NCBI GenBank assembly: GCA_030148605.1
Contig: JASBTD010000052.1
Location: 50,215 to 114,214 of the forward strand
Source: Erythrobacter sp.
GTDB taxonomy: Bacteria; Pseudomonadota; Alphaproteobacteria; Sphingomonadales; Sphingomonadaceae
Length of the DNA stretch: 64,000 bases
Direction: 5' to 3'
Program-made: the position numbers and the translations under genes
In this document: piece by piece, positions 8,295 to 17,699 of the stretch
How the letters are laid out: the number at the start of each line of letters is the position of its first letter
Numbering within the stretch: the stretch's first letter is position 1
The notes under the pieces: model-generated
The model's database searches: none
Seen by the model: the letters and a program-made list of their open reading frames with translations, nothing else
Told to the model about the DNA's origin: nothing

Positions 8295-9077
8295 ATGCCT
8301 ACCTACGAAGAACTGGCCGTCCGGCTACGAGGCGCATACGAACTCGGATGCATAGAACCGCTCCGCGATGGCCTCGACCCGATTGACTCCGACGGCGCTT
8401 ATGCGGTGCAGACGATTAACACGCGCTATTGGCAGGCGCAGGGCCGCAAGATCGTGGGCCGCAAAGCGGGCCTGACCGCTGAAGCTGTGCAGAAGCAATT
8501 GGGTGTCGACCAGCCCGATTTCGGCGTCCTGTTCGAAGACATGCAGATACCCGATGGCGGGAACCTTGATCCCGCACGCACGATCCAGCCAAAGGTGGAA
8601 GCCGAGATCGCCTTTGTGCTGGGCGGTGATTTGCCTTCGGTCGACACGTCTCCGGAAATGGTCGCACAGTCAGTAGCCACGGTACACGCGGCGATCGAGA
8701 TCGTCGACAGCCGAATTGCCGATTGGAAGATTACCTTTGCCGATACGGTAGCCGACAATGGGTCCTCGGCTTTCTTCGTGCTGGGGAACGAAGGATTGCC
8801 CATTGATGGTCTCGATCTCGAGGGCGCGCAAATGAATATGAGCGTAAATGGCGAGGTGGCTTCGGTAGGTATCGGAGCCGCAGCACTCGGCAATCCGCTC
8901 AATGCAGCGGCTTGGCTGGCGCGCACCCTCGCTGAAAGGGGGGAACCCCTGACGGCGGGCGATATCCTCTTGGCAGGGGCGCTCGGCCCGATGGTCACAC
9001 TTGCCCCGGGCGACAAGATCATCGCGACAGTTGACGGAATCGGTTCGTGCAACTTCACATTTGGAGATGACGCATGA
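8295..9077 (+). CDS. 2-oxopent-4-enoate (2-hydroxypenta-2,4-dienoate) hydratase
   Basis: This 260-residue member of the fumarylacetoacetase-like hydratase/decarboxylase family would add water to 2-hydroxypenta-2,4-dienoate to give 4-hydroxy-2-oxovalerate. The segment [19 protein letters not shown] resembles hydratases (MhpD/DmpE type) more than 4-oxalocrotonate decarboxylases. Acidic metal ligands occur in [10 protein letters not shown], and E..D follows in IEIVDSRI. It is the first gene of a tightly coupled operon: its stop overlaps the next ATG by four bases (ATGA). The two following enzymes catalyse the next steps, which supports the hydratase call. Confidence 0.88.
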   Translation: MPTYEELAVRLRGAYELGCIEPLRDGLDPIDSDGAYAVQTINTRYWQAQGRKIVGRKAGLTAEAVQKQLGVDQPDFGVLFEDMQIPDGGNLDPARTIQPKVEAEIAFVLGGDLPSVDTSPEMVAQSVATVHAAIEIVDSRIADWKITFADTVADNGSSAFFVLGNEGLPIDGLDLEGAQMNMSVNGEVASVGIGAAALGNPLNAAAWLARTLAERGEPLTAGDILLAGALGPMVTLAPGDKIIATVDGIGSCNFTFGDDA

Positions 9078-10030
9078 GCCGTAAGACCCCTGTAGCGATC
9101 ATAGGTTCGGGCAATATCGGCACGGATTTGATGATCAAGATCATGCGTCTCTCGGAGGTGCTCGAAATGAGTGTCCTTGTCGGGATTGACCCGGACAGCG
9201 ACGGACTCAAGCGGGCAGCGCGGATGGGTGTCGCCACGACTGCCGAGGGGATCGACGGGCTGATGGCGATGCCCGAGTTCGCCGATATCGAGATCGTCTT
9301 CGATGCCACGAGCGCCGGCGCGCACAGGCGTCACAGCGAAGCTATCCTGGCCGCGGGCAAGCGCATGGTGGATCTGACCCCGGCCGCCATCGGTCCGTAC
9401 ACCATCCCGCCGGTGAATGGCGAGACCAACCTCGATGCGAAGAACGTCAACATGGTCACGTGCGGCGGCCAGGCAACCATCCCCATCGTCCATGCCGTAA
9501 ACCGCGTGGCCAAGGTCCACTATGGCGAAATCGTCGCCTCGATTGCCTCAAAAAGCGCCGGCCCCGGCACACGCGCCAATATCGACGAGTTCACAGAGAC
9601 TACTAGCCAAGCGATCATGGACGTGGGCGGCGCGACGCGCGGGAAGGCAATAATCATCCTCAATCCTGCCGAACCTCCCTTGATCATGCGAGACACGGTC
9701 TATTGCCTTTGCGCGGACGCTGACCAGGAGGAGATCCGCTGCAGTATAGAAGATATGGTGGCCCAAGTTCAGACCTATGTCCCTGGCTATCGCCTTAAGC
9801 AGGCTGTGCAATTCGAACATATCGGATCAAACCGCCCGCTGCGCATCCCCGAGATGGCGGAAACGGGACAGACAGAGTTCACCGGCATCAAGGTCAGCGT
9901 GTTCCTCGAGGTAGAAGGCGCCGCGCACTACCTGCCCGCCTATGCCGGCAATCTCGACATAATGACCTCGGCGGCCATGAAGACGGCAGAAAAGATTGCC
10001 GCGCGCATTCATCAAGGAGTGACCGCATGA
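9074..10030 (+). CDS. Acylating acetaldehyde dehydrogenase (meta-cleavage lower pathway)
   Basis: The 318-residue protein is of the MhpF/DmpF/BphJ type, which oxidises acetaldehyde with CoA and NAD to acetyl-CoA. It has an N-terminal Rossmann motif [10 protein letters not shown] and the catalytic cysteine in [12 protein letters not shown] (C132). It is sandwiched by ATGA overlaps with the hydratase and the aldolase. In this family the dehydrogenase and aldolase form a channelling complex, so the immediate coupling to the aldolase fits. No oddities were noted. Confidence 0.93.
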   Translation: MSRKTPVAIIGSGNIGTDLMIKIMRLSEVLEMSVLVGIDPDSDGLKRAARMGVATTAEGIDGLMAMPEFADIEIVFDATSAGAHRRHSEAILAAGKRMVDLTPAAIGPYTIPPVNGETNLDAKNVNMVTCGGQATIPIVHAVNRVAKVHYGEIVASIASKSAGPGTRANIDEFTETTSQAIMDVGGATRGKAIIILNPAEPPLIMRDTVYCLCADADQEEIRCSIEDMVAQVQTYVPGYRLKQAVQFEHIGSNRPLRIPEMAETGQTEFTGIKVSVFLEVEGAAHYLPAYAGNLDIMTSAAMKTAEKIAARIHQGVTA

Positions 10031-11055
10031 ACTTCGATCCGACAAGCGCTAAGCTCTACATTCAGGATGTTACCTTGCGCGATGGCATGCATGCGATCCG
10101 CCACCAGTACGGTATCGAGCATGTCCAGGCGATCGCCAAGGCTCTCGATGCGGCCAAGGTCGATGCTATCGAGGTGGCCCACGGAGACGGATTGCAAGGT
10201 TCCAGCTTCAACTACGGTTTTGGCGCTCATACCGACTGGGACTGGATCGGCGCGGTTGCCGAAGTGCTCGAACATTCGGTGCTCACCACCTTGCTCTTAC
10301 CCGGAATCGGCACTGTGCACGATCTCAATCGAGCCTATGAGATGGGCGCGCGCTCGGTCCGGATTGCGACACATTGCACCGAGGCAGATGTGTCGAAGCA
10401 GCATATCGAAGCGGCGCGCAATCTGGACATGGATGTATCGGGCTTCCTGATGATGAGCCACATGTCGGAGCCCGAGCCGCTCGCACAGCAAGCCCGGCTG
10501 ATGGAAGAATATGGTGCGCACTGCGTCTATGTCACCGACAGCGGCGGTGCGATGAACATGGAACAATATGCAGCCCGATTGCTGGCTTATGACCGGGTGT
10601 TAAAGCCGGAGACGCAGCGTGGTGTCCACGCTCATCACAATCTATCCCTGGGTGTCGCCAACTCAATCGTGGCTGTGCAGAACGGCGCCGTCCGCGTCGA
10701 TGCCAGCCTCGCTGGGATGGGCGCAGGTGCGGGCAATGCCCCGCTCGAAGTCTTCATCGCCGCAGCTGACAGCTACGGCTGGAACCACGGCTGCGATCTC
10801 TATTCACTGATGGATGCGGCAGAAGATCTCGTCCGCCCGCTGCAGGATCGACCCGTTCGTGTGGACCGCGAGACGCTGACGTTGGGCTATGCCGGAGTCT
10901 ATTCGAGTTTCTTGCGCCATGCGGAAAAGGCTGCGCAAGATCACGGTCTCGATACACGCACCATCCTTGCCGAAGTGGGTCGCCGCAAGATGGTCGGCGG
11001 ACAGGAGGACATGATCGTCGATGTTGCTCTGGATCTTTCAGGTGAAAGGAATTGA
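10027..11055 (+). CDS. 4-hydroxy-2-oxovalerate aldolase
   Basis: The 342-residue protein is of the MhpE/DmpG/BphI type, a divalent-metal TIM-barrel aldolase that splits 4-hydroxy-2-oxovalerate into pyruvate and acetaldehyde. The N-terminal [13 protein letters not shown] motif holds the catalytic arginine, metal-binding aspartate and catalytic histidine. [11 protein letters not shown] supplies the two metal-binding histidines. A C-terminal communication domain mediates pairing with the dehydrogenase encoded just upstream. It overlaps its upstream neighbour by ATGA and its downstream neighbour by TTGA. Confidence 0.94.
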   Translation: MNFDPTSAKLYIQDVTLRDGMHAIRHQYGIEHVQAIAKALDAAKVDAIEVAHGDGLQGSSFNYGFGAHTDWDWIGAVAEVLEHSVLTTLLLPGIGTVHDLNRAYEMGARSVRIATHCTEADVSKQHIEAARNLDMDVSGFLMMSHMSEPEPLAQQARLMEEYGAHCVYVTDSGGAMNMEQYAARLLAYDRVLKPETQRGVHAHHNLSLGVANSIVAVQNGAVRVDASLAGMGAGAGNAPLEVFIAAADSYGWNHGCDLYSLMDAAEDLVRPLQDRPVRVDRETLTLGYAGVYSSFLRHAEKAAQDHGLDTRTILAEVGRRKMVGGQEDMIVDVALDLSGERN

Positions 11056-12182
11056 TTGCACGCCGGCTCGTCTCCCGTTTGGAACGGGACGGTTCGCTGA
11101 GACTGCGATTGCGCAACGAAGAGATCGGTTCCCTCGCGCCAAACGCCTTATTGCTGAAGGTAGATGCAGCGCCGATTAATCCTGCCGATTTGAAAGCGAT
11201 GCTTTGCAATCTCGAACCGGATGCCCTCTATGCAGTCCACGATGCAGCGGGCGAAGCACTGTGCGGTAACCTGCCCCCTGAACTAGCCAAGGCATTCGGT
11301 TGGCGTCTTGGTGTAGATATGCCGCTCGGCAATGAAGGTACGGGGATCGTTATAGCCGCAGGTGAAGCGGACAGTGCCCAGCAACTCATTGGCAAGAGGG
11401 TCTCTACAGCCACGAGGGGTATGTATAGTGACCATTGCATCGTCGACTGTAACGATTGCCTTGTTCTGTCTTCTTCCAGTCCGGTCGAACTTTGTGCGGC
11501 TGCCTTTGTCAATCCAATGACAGCACTGGCAATGCTGGAAACGATGCGCAACGGAGGGCACAATGGCCTTTTGCTGACTGCTGCGGCATCCAATCTCGGG
11601 AAGATGGTCAATCGGCTGTGCGAGGCGGAAGGCGTACCCCTCGTCAACATCGTTCGATCGGACAGAGCTCGCGATGCCCTTCTGGAATTGGGCGCCGACC
11701 ACATCTGCAATAGCTCGGACCCCAATTTCCGTGATCATCTCATCAATGCACTGGTAGAGACCGGGGCAACCATCGCCTTCGATGCTACGGGCGGAGGAGC
11801 CCTGGCAGGCCAAATCTTGCACGCGATGGAGGTCGCGCTTGCACGCAGTGCCGGTATTTCGGGACCATACGGTTCTACAATCGGGAAGCAGCTATACATC
11901 TTTGGCGGGCTTGATCCCGCTCCGGTGACATTCCCGCGCAATTTCGGCATGGCATGGAATATCGGCGGTTGGCTCCTTCAATCAGAACTGATGAAGTTCA
12001 GCCCCGCAACAGTCGCGGCGATGAAGAGCTATGTTCGCGATCGGCTCGGCGATATCTTCTCAAGCGAGTTCGCGGGCACGATTGGCCTAGAGCAAATGCT
12101 CCGGCCAGACACTCTTCAAGCATGTATGGACATTCGAACCGGAGGCAAGTGGCTGGTCAAACCGAACCACCACTCGCTGTGA
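11052..12182 (+). CDS. MDR-superfamily NAD(P)-dependent oxidoreductase (quinone-oxidoreductase-like)
   Basis: The 376-residue medium-chain dehydrogenase/reductase starts at a TTG overlapping the aldolase stop, so it belongs to the same operon. The N-terminal GroES-like domain includes [12 protein letters not shown] and GNEGTGIV. A nucleotide-binding domain follows with [16 protein letters not shown] and a [10 protein letters not shown] segment. Typical catalytic or structural zinc cysteine clusters are not obvious, so it is probably a zinc-free reductase rather than an alcohol dehydrogenase. Its exact step is unknown; reduction of an unsaturated or quinoid intermediate is possible. Confidence 0.75.
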   Translation: MIARRLVSRLERDGSLRLRLRNEEIGSLAPNALLLKVDAAPINPADLKAMLCNLEPDALYAVHDAAGEALCGNLPPELAKAFGWRLGVDMPLGNEGTGIVIAAGEADSAQQLIGKRVSTATRGMYSDHCIVDCNDCLVLSSSSPVELCAAAFVNPMTALAMLETMRNGGHNGLLLTAAASNLGKMVNRLCEAEGVPLVNIVRSDRARDALLELGADHICNSSDPNFRDHLINALVETGATIAFDATGGGALAGQILHAMEVALARSAGISGPYGSTIGKQLYIFGGLDPAPVTFPRNFGMAWNIGGWLLQSELMKFSPATVAAMKSYVRDRLGDIFSSEFAGTIGLEQMLRPDTLQACMDIRTGGKWLVKPNHHSL

Positions 12183-12190
12183 CTAAACAC

Positions 12191-12826
12191 CTAAATCGGC
12201 CTGTTGATCTCAACCTTTCCATACTTGGTCGCCAACATGTTCTCCACCGTCTCAATGTCATCGGGAGTGTCGACATCCAGTAAGGTATCGGGCGGAACGG
12301 TGCATTGGACGACATCTGGGAGGTCCCGCAATAGGCCGCCTGCGCCCTGATCCCCGCGAAGTTCAAGCAACCTGGGATATAAGCTCGCGGGAAAACAAGC
12401 AGGAACACCCAAGGACCCATCCGCATGGATTGTGGCTGCAACACCTTTACTGGTTCCAATTCTCCTCAGATGGTTCGCTTCGACAAGAGGCATGTCCGCC
12501 AGACAAACAAGGAGAGATTCGGCCTCAAAGCGTTGCGCAGATCGGGTCGCCAAGCGAATCGAATGTGAAAGTGGTGCAGCCCGCCGCTTTTGCACTTCGA
12601 GAAAGGACCACGCCGTCGGTACGCCCAGCTTGGCCGCGAAGCCCGGTCGGCAGACCAAAACTCCGGGCTCGAACCCCGCGGCTTCAATGGCCTTCAATGC
12701 CCAAGCCACCAGTGGCATCCCGCCACAGGGCGCAAGCAGCTTATCCTCCCCAAATCGCCGCCCTTCACCAGCGGCAAGGACTGCCACCAGCGTCCGGGAC
12801 CTATCGATGCGGGTGAAGGCGGTCAT
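12191..12826 (-). CDS. MobA/MocA-like molybdenum cofactor nucleotidyltransferase
   Basis: This protein of about 211 residues (MTAFTR start; an alternative ATG lies at 12862) has the NTP-transferase signature LAAGEGRRFGEDKLLAP and the metal-binding LADMPLVE. Proteins of this type (MocA/YgfJ) attach CMP to molybdopterin for xanthine-dehydrogenase-family enzymes. Its 5' end overlaps the 3' end of the xdhC-like gene on the same strand, which supports a joint role in maturing a molybdenum hydroxylase. No such hydroxylase gene is present in the window. Confidence 0.82.
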   Translation of the reverse strand: MTAFTRIDRSRTLVAVLAAGEGRRFGEDKLLAPCGGMPLVAWALKAIEAAGFEPGVLVCRPGFAAKLGVPTAWSFLEVQKRRAAPLSHSIRLATRSAQRFEAESLLVCLADMPLVEANHLRRIGTSKGVAATIHADGSLGVPACFPASLYPRLLELRGDQGAGGLLRDLPDVVQCTVPPDTLLDVDTPDDIETVENMLATKYGKVEINRPI

Positions 12827-13664
12827 ACTCGGCCATGACGTGTGAAAATATCGACAATGCAAGCATGTCCGGTTCGCGAGTTCGTGGAATTAATCCAACA
12901 GGACTATGAAAGCGTGAAGCAGCGCTGGATTCGAGCCCATTGGCCAAGAGCATAGCCTCACGTTCTTCTCGTACCGCCTGTCCTCCCTGGACACCGACAA
13001 AGAAAGCGTCCGTGCGCAGCGCCCAGGGTAAGAGCGTGCGCTCCCACTCGTGATCGTGAAACAGGATGACGATTGCTGTCCACGGGTCGATTGAAATATC
13101 TTCCGGGGTGCGGCCCAGCGACAAGCTCCCCTTACCCGGAACCGCGTCGCCAATGGGAAAACGACATTCGACATCCACTCCAAAACTCTGCGCAAATCTC
13201 ATTAAGGCCGTGACTTCGGGGCCCGTTCCAAGGACCACCAGGCGAGGCTGCGGAATGTAGGCTCTACTTTGTAGTAATGATGGTTGTGAGTGCAGTTTCA
13301 AATCGAGCGCGGCAGGCCTTCTCTGCGTGAGCTGGCGCAGAACTTGCCTAACTGCTTCGACATCTGGAGCTGGATCGATAAGGACGTCAATGCCGCTTCC
13401 GCACGGAAGCCGAAAGTCTATGTTTGGCGAATTCTTGCCAAACCTCTTTACGAACGCATCACGGATACCACGCGCCTGTTCGGCCTCCCGCCGCAATTGC
13501 AGTTCAAGACAAGCATCCGCGAGGGATCCCGCCATGTCGCCGTTCCAGTCAATGGCAAGCTGCGCGCCCAATCGGCGCGAAAACGAGCCTTCAATATTGA
13601 CGATCGTGCATATCGTCGCATTGCCTTCGGCGCAGCGAGCGAGTGCAACATGATCCGACTGCAA
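12801..13664 (-). CDS. XdhC-family molybdenum hydroxylase maturation factor
   Basis: The 287-residue protein begins with an XdhC/CoxI N-terminal motif (ICTIVNIEGSFSRRLGAQ). Its C-terminal half is Rossmann-like, from LVVLGTGPEVTALMRFA to the FVGVQGGQAVREER region. XdhC proteins bind and sulfurate molybdenum cofactor and hand it to xanthine-dehydrogenase-family enzymes. It is convergent with the catabolic operon ending at 12182 and overlaps the mocA-like gene. The pair implies that the pathway uses, or once used, a molybdenum hydroxylase, for example to hydroxylate an N-heteroaromatic ring. That last step is inference. Confidence 0.82.
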   Translation of the reverse strand: MQSDHVALARCAEGNATICTIVNIEGSFSRRLGAQLAIDWNGDMAGSLADACLELQLRREAEQARGIRDAFVKRFGKNSPNIDFRLPCGSGIDVLIDPAPDVEAVRQVLRQLTQRRPAALDLKLHSQPSLLQSRAYIPQPRLVVLGTGPEVTALMRFAQSFGVDVECRFPIGDAVPGKGSLSLGRTPEDISIDPWTAIVILFHDHEWERTLLPWALRTDAFFVGVQGGQAVREEREAMLLANGLESSAASRFHSPVGLIPRTREPDMLALSIFSHVMAEYDRLHPHR

Positions 13665-13851
13665 CTTTCCAGTTCCCCACTAGACATGTTCCCAACGTCT
13701 GATCAATGATGAGTTCGTGATGGCAGGGCAACCCAGACACGGTCGCATACTCTCATAGGATGAGATTTTTGGTATCGCTGCGCAAATCTGCGAGCATTCG
13801 AATTTTACGCGTAGAGCCCTCCAGGATATCAAATACATCGCAGAATTATTC
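13665..13851. other. Intergenic region upstream of the xdhC-like gene
   Basis: TGATCAAT at 13700-13707 lies 36 bases before the xdhC-like start and matches the half-site words near 7.37 and 8.27 kb. No other convincing signal was seen. Confidence 0.3.
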
Positions 13852-14016
13852 TTGGTGACCAGAACCGGGGTCGTTCAACGGTCAGGCTACTTTTCACACG
13901 GACTGGCCATCGTCCCGTTTGGCGACATTCCCAAACTCGTTCAGCGACCTCAGTTTCGGCCTTCAGAACTCATCCTCGGCAAGGCCAGCCCATTGAAATC
14001 CCAGGCGGTCTCACGG

Positions 14017-14487
14017 TTGATTCAACGTTCAAGATGCTCGAGCTGCGCGGAGGAGATCGTCCGTCAGTTCCAGGCACAGCAGGGGCTCGCCTTACGTTGC
14101 AATAACCAGATTGATGCCGATGCCGTCGGCAAGCTCTTGGAAGATATACATCATGCCCTTGCCGGTCTTGGACAACAGCAAGCAGGCAAAGGGCCTCCTG
14201 AGCCCGTCGTTTCGGTTCGAGCGAGCGTGAAGAAGGATTATCTTGTTTGCCTGATCTGCGGCGCGAAGATGAAGATGTTGAAGCGCCATATGAGCGCTGA
14301 ACACGGGATGTCGCCCCAAGAATATCGCGATGCTTATAAGCTCGGCCAGGAACATCCGATGGTCGCTGCGAACTACGCCGAAACCCGAAGGGACCTCGCC
14401 AAGAAGATTGGATTGGGGCGTAACCCGCAACAGAAGCGAAACCGTAAGGCCGGGACGGCGAACAAGAAGGCCAATGGTTCCAAATAG
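14017..14487 (+). CDS. MucR/Ros-family zinc-finger transcriptional regulator
   Basis: The C-terminal half has the MucR zinc finger (CLICGAKMKMLKRHMSAEHG: two Cys, two His) followed by MSPQEYRDAYKL and YAETRRDLAKKIGLGR. It ends in a lysine/arginine-rich tail. The reading frame is open further upstream to 13852. The TTG at 14017 gives about 156 residues, the usual family length, and begins just before the IVRQFQAQQ and LLEDIHHALAGL helices typical of the N-terminal dimerisation domain. The start is therefore uncertain. MucR-like proteins are heterochromatin-like silencers in alphaproteobacteria and often occur on islands. Confidence 0.78.
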   Translation: MIQRSRCSSCAEEIVRQFQAQQGLALRCNNQIDADAVGKLLEDIHHALAGLGQQQAGKGPPEPVVSVRASVKKDYLVCLICGAKMKMLKRHMSAEHGMSPQEYRDAYKLGQEHPMVAANYAETRRDLAKKIGLGRNPQQKRNRKAGTANKKANGSK

Positions 14488-15258
14488 CGTGCTGGAGGCT
14501 CTCAGCCTCTGAGCCAAGCCCCAGCCATGGCGCGCGCTATGGGAAACCGCCCGCGCGCAAATCGGAAGTCGACATGCCTACAGTTTTGCTTCCTTTAAGT
14601 TACGGCACACTGAATTTATCGCCTTTTCTGTACCCGGGATCATAGCGGTCCCGTTTGCTCTCTCTTACTTCTAGGGGGCCGGCCTCCACGCCCTGGATAC
14701 CCCGGGCCGGCCCCCGACTTTTCCAACCCAAGTCGCGAATAGCGAATAGATCATGCGCGGTTCCTGGAAGCCGCTTGCGATCGGCAAGCGCTGGGGCCCA
14801 ACTGTCTTCGATTCCGATCCGTCATCCGATTTCCTGGCGTCAGGCCTCTGTGGCCCGGCCCATTCGAGACACTGGTGCGTGGTATCTCGAACCTCCCACT
14901 CGGGGCCCTCTCAGTGTAAACTCACGACCCTAGCTTGAGATTCAAGGGGAGCATAGCCCGGTCTGGCACGCTCTCGGCAGAGAGCGCTCGTTCTGCAATT
15001 CGCACTTGCCTGCGATCAGCTGCTAGGCTTCCCGAAGTTTGCGGTAACTCCGAATTAACACCAGTCCTTGCTCGAATGTTCGAACAGCACGTGCAATTGT
15101 TACTCAATCTGCTGAGTAGGTGCTGTCAGTGATCAAACTGTCGGTACGGAAGCAGGTTTCACATAGATCGCATTATCATTCTGGCCGACGCTTACGTCAG
15201 TTTGAATACTCGATGCCAATCGCTGTGAGATTGGCTGAGCGTATGCTAATCGAAACCG
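14488..15258. other. 770-base stretch without a recognisable gene
   Basis: The only strong feature is the hairpin at 14674-14715, listed separately. A 61-codon open frame at 14753-14938 has no recognisable product. Nothing else is supported. Confidence 0.5.
14674..14715 (+). terminator. Long perfect hairpin, possible terminator
   Basis: An 11-bp perfect stem (GGGGGCCGGCC at 14674-14684 with GGCCGGCCCCC at 14705-14715) encloses a 20-base loop and is followed by GACTTTT. It is 187 bases beyond the MucR-type gene stop, so it may be that gene's terminator or a remnant of another transcript. Confidence 0.45.
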
Positions 15259-15834
15259 ATGGCAGCAGATTTCTCGCACTACTCGCTGACCGATGCTCAA
15301 ATGGTCGCGCGCTACGTCAGTAGGGGGCGTCGTCCAACTGATGAGATGCTGCTCGAGGCGTTCGATCGGCTCAATCCGCTGCTGCTGCCGGATGCCGAAC
15401 AGCGCTATGTGAGGACCATTCTTTCTCACAAACGCGGCCCCCGGCCACGGATCGAGCAATCGAAGCGCGCGTTAGCGAGGAAATTAGAGCTGACCAAGCG
15501 CAGCGATGCGCCGCCAGAATATCTCAAGGCTCTGTCTGCGCGGCTACTCAAGACGAGGGGCCTGCGCGAATATCAGCGGTCAGTCAGCTTCTACTGGAAA
15601 CACGAACAGCGCACTCGCGACATGTTTATCCGCTCGCTCTATCGCCAGTTCTTCAAGCTCGATGACGGGAGCGAGGAGATCGTTCACCCGATCACCGGCC
15701 GTGTCGCAGTCCCGCAAGCTCGCAAGCAGAAGAGCAAACGCACACTGGCTATGGTGCGCGAGGTTGTCGGCGACCGCTTTGGCTATTTCATCCCTTCTGA
15801 CCGAAGGATGATGAACATCATCGCCGGCTGCTAA
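15259..15834 (+). CDS. Hypothetical protein of the phage-like module
   Basis: The 191-residue protein is rich in arginine and lysine, with predicted helices throughout and no signal or membrane segment. Family not recognised. It precedes the ParB-methyltransferase, DUF5681 and terminase genes on the same strand, so it probably belongs to that phage-derived packaging-like module. The codon pattern and the long clean frame support a real gene. Confidence 0.55.
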   Translation: MAADFSHYSLTDAQMVARYVSRGRRPTDEMLLEAFDRLNPLLLPDAEQRYVRTILSHKRGPRPRIEQSKRALARKLELTKRSDAPPEYLKALSARLLKTRGLREYQRSVSFYWKHEQRTRDMFIRSLYRQFFKLDDGSEEIVHPITGRVAVPQARKQKSKRTLAMVREVVGDRFGYFIPSDRRMMNIIAGC

Positions 15835-15912
15835 TTCGACCCTGTTTTCGTGAATGAGGGCGCCGCGATGCCCTTCTAATTACCCTGCTCCACACCTTTG
15901 AGGAGCAGTGTT

Positions 15913-17232
15913 ATGGAACCTGGTAATCACCCGCATATCGAGATGCTCGCGCTTTCAGCGCTCTCGCCCAATCCGCGCAATGCGAGGCGGCACCCCGACA
16001 AGCAGGTTGCGCAGCTGGCAGCCAATATCGAGCGGTTCGGCTTTCCCGTGCCAATTATCGTCGATGAGGCCAATTTGATCATGGCGGGACACGGCCGCTA
16101 CCAGGCGGCAGGCAAGCTCGGCCTCGATGAGGTTCCGGTGATCCGCATGAGCAATCTAAGCGAAGCGGAAAAGCGTGCCTTCGTCCTCGCCGATAATCGA
16201 TTGGCAGAACTCTCCGATTGGGATCCTGAGATTCTTGGCGCCGAACTCACCGCGCTGTTCGAAGGCGGGTTCGATATTGCCGAGATCGGCTTTTCGACCG
16301 CTGATCTCGACTTTGCGATCGTTGAGGAGGCCCCGCCCCCACGCCCGGGAACGGTCGAGGAGGTCGAGTTCCCCGATCCGGCCAACCCCGCGGTGACGCG
16401 GCCGGGTGATCTCTGGTTCTGCGGTGAGCACAGGCTCATTTGCGGCGATGCGCGCGATAGTACCTGCTGGGAAGCATTGCTCGCCAACGAACGCGCTGAC
16501 ATCCTCTTTGCCGACCCGCCATACAATGTGCGCGTTAACGGACACGTTTCGGGCACCGGACGCCACCGCGAGTTTGCCTTCGCTTCTGGAGAGATGACAG
16601 CGCCCGAGTTCACGCATTTCCTGCGCAGCGGATTTCGAAACGCCGTCCAGTTCTCGCGCGCAGGCTCGATTCATTACATCTGCATGGACTGGCGCCACGC
16701 GCGCGAGATCCTTGATGCGGCCGACGGTATCTATTCAGAGTTCAAGCAGCTCGTGGTCTGGAACAAGGGCACCGGCGCGATGGGCTCCTTCTACCGTAGC
16801 CAGCACGAACTCGTGTTTGTGTTCAAGTCGGGCAAGGGAAAGCACGTCAACAATTTCGGGCTGGGAGAAAGCGGGAGATACCGGACGAACGTGGTCAACT
16901 ATGCAGGGTGCAATACCTTCAGGAAGGGGCGCGAAGCTGATCTGGCGGCGCACTCTACCGTTAAGCCGACCGCGATGGTGGTCGATTTCCTGCTCGATTG
17001 CTCAAACCGCGGCGACCTCGTGGTCGATCCATTCGTAGGTTCGGGCACAACGCTCCTCGCGGCGCACAAGGCCAAGCGCAGGGCCGCGGGGATCGAGATC
17101 GATCCGCTCTATGTCGATACGGCACTGAAGCGCCTCCGGGCCGTCAGCGGCATCGAGCCCGTGCTCGCGGGCGATGGCCACAATTTCTCCAAGGTCGCGG
17201 CCGAGCGTCTCTCCAGCGACGGGGAAGACTGA
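15913..17232 (+). CDS. ParB-domain DNA methyltransferase (beta-class N4/N6 amino-methyltransferase)
   Basis: This 439-residue fusion starts at the ATG that follows a GAGGAG ribosome site. Residues about 8-110 form a ParB/Srx-like nuclease domain (ALSPNPRNARRHPDKQ, then IMAGHGRYQAA). The rest is a methyltransferase with DPPYN at about 201-205 and the SAM-binding FVGSGTTLLAA near the C-terminus. The catalytic motif precedes the SAM motif, which is the beta-class order. Such proteins are common next to phage terminases. No restriction partner is adjacent, so it probably protects or marks phage or island DNA rather than forming a restriction-modification pair. Confidence 0.88.
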   Translation: MEPGNHPHIEMLALSALSPNPRNARRHPDKQVAQLAANIERFGFPVPIIVDEANLIMAGHGRYQAAGKLGLDEVPVIRMSNLSEAEKRAFVLADNRLAELSDWDPEILGAELTALFEGGFDIAEIGFSTADLDFAIVEEAPPPRPGTVEEVEFPDPANPAVTRPGDLWFCGEHRLICGDARDSTCWEALLANERADILFADPPYNVRVNGHVSGTGRHREFAFASGEMTAPEFTHFLRSGFRNAVQFSRAGSIHYICMDWRHAREILDAADGIYSEFKQLVVWNKGTGAMGSFYRSQHELVFVFKSGKGKHVNNFGLGESGRYRTNVVNYAGCNTFRKGREADLAAHSTVKPTAMVVDFLLDCSNRGDLVVDPFVGSGTTLLAAHKAKRRAAGIEIDPLYVDTALKRLRAVSGIEPVLAGDGHNFSKVAAERLSSDGED

Positions 17233-17234
17233 TC

Positions 17235-17699
17235 ATGGCGAAGAATGGCAATGGCAGCGGTGATTACGAGGTCGGCTATGGCAAGCCGCCCAAGCACACC
17301 CGCTGGACCAAGGGTCAGTCAGGCAATCCCAAGGGCCGCAAAAAGGGAACGCGCGGGCTCAAGACCGATCTCGACACTGCGCTCAAGGAACGCCTGACGA
17401 TCCAGGTCAATGGCAAGAGGCGCAAGGGCACGACGCAGGCCCACGCGATGCGCGCGTTAGCCTTGCGCGCCGCATCGGGCGATATGCGTGCGAGCAAGCA
17501 GCTGACCGATCTCGTCCTCGCGATCTTCGGACCTGGCGACAGGGGCGGAGAAGCGGCCCGGCTCTCACCCCTCGACCAGCAGCTGCTCGATCGCTGGCTC
17601 GACCAGCAAATTGGGGCCGATCCCAAACGATTGGCGGAGGCCTCTCCGGTCGACGATGCTGATGCAGCTGATCCCGGCGCCGAAAGCGATGCATCGTGA
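17235..17699 (+). CDS. DUF5681 domain protein (phage-associated)
   Basis: The 154-residue protein has the N-terminal DUF5681 signature: KPPKHTRWTKGQSGNPKGRKKG, here shortened in description to the TRWTKGQSGNPKGR core. It lies between a ParB-methyltransferase and a terminase large subunit, the usual setting for this family. It overlaps the terminase start by one base (TGATG). By position and basic N-terminus it may act as a small-terminase-like DNA-binding partner, which is inference. The C-terminus is acidic. Confidence 0.82.
   Translation: MAKNGNGSGDYEVGYGKPPKHTRWTKGQSGNPKGRKKGTRGLKTDLDTALKERLTIQVNGKRRKGTTQAHAMRALALRAASGDMRASKQLTDLVLAIFGPGDRGGEAARLSPLDQQLLDRWLDQQIGADPKRLAEASPVDDADAADPGAESDAS

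Noticed and set aside
8426..9520. 364-codon minus-strand frame over the hydratase and dehydrogenase genes
   Set aside because: Both plus-strand genes are well-known enzymes with overlapping starts and stops.
14753..14938. 61-codon frame considered as a small gene
   Set aside because: No ribosome site, no recognisable family and unusual cysteine/serine-rich composition near the end. Left as unannotated.
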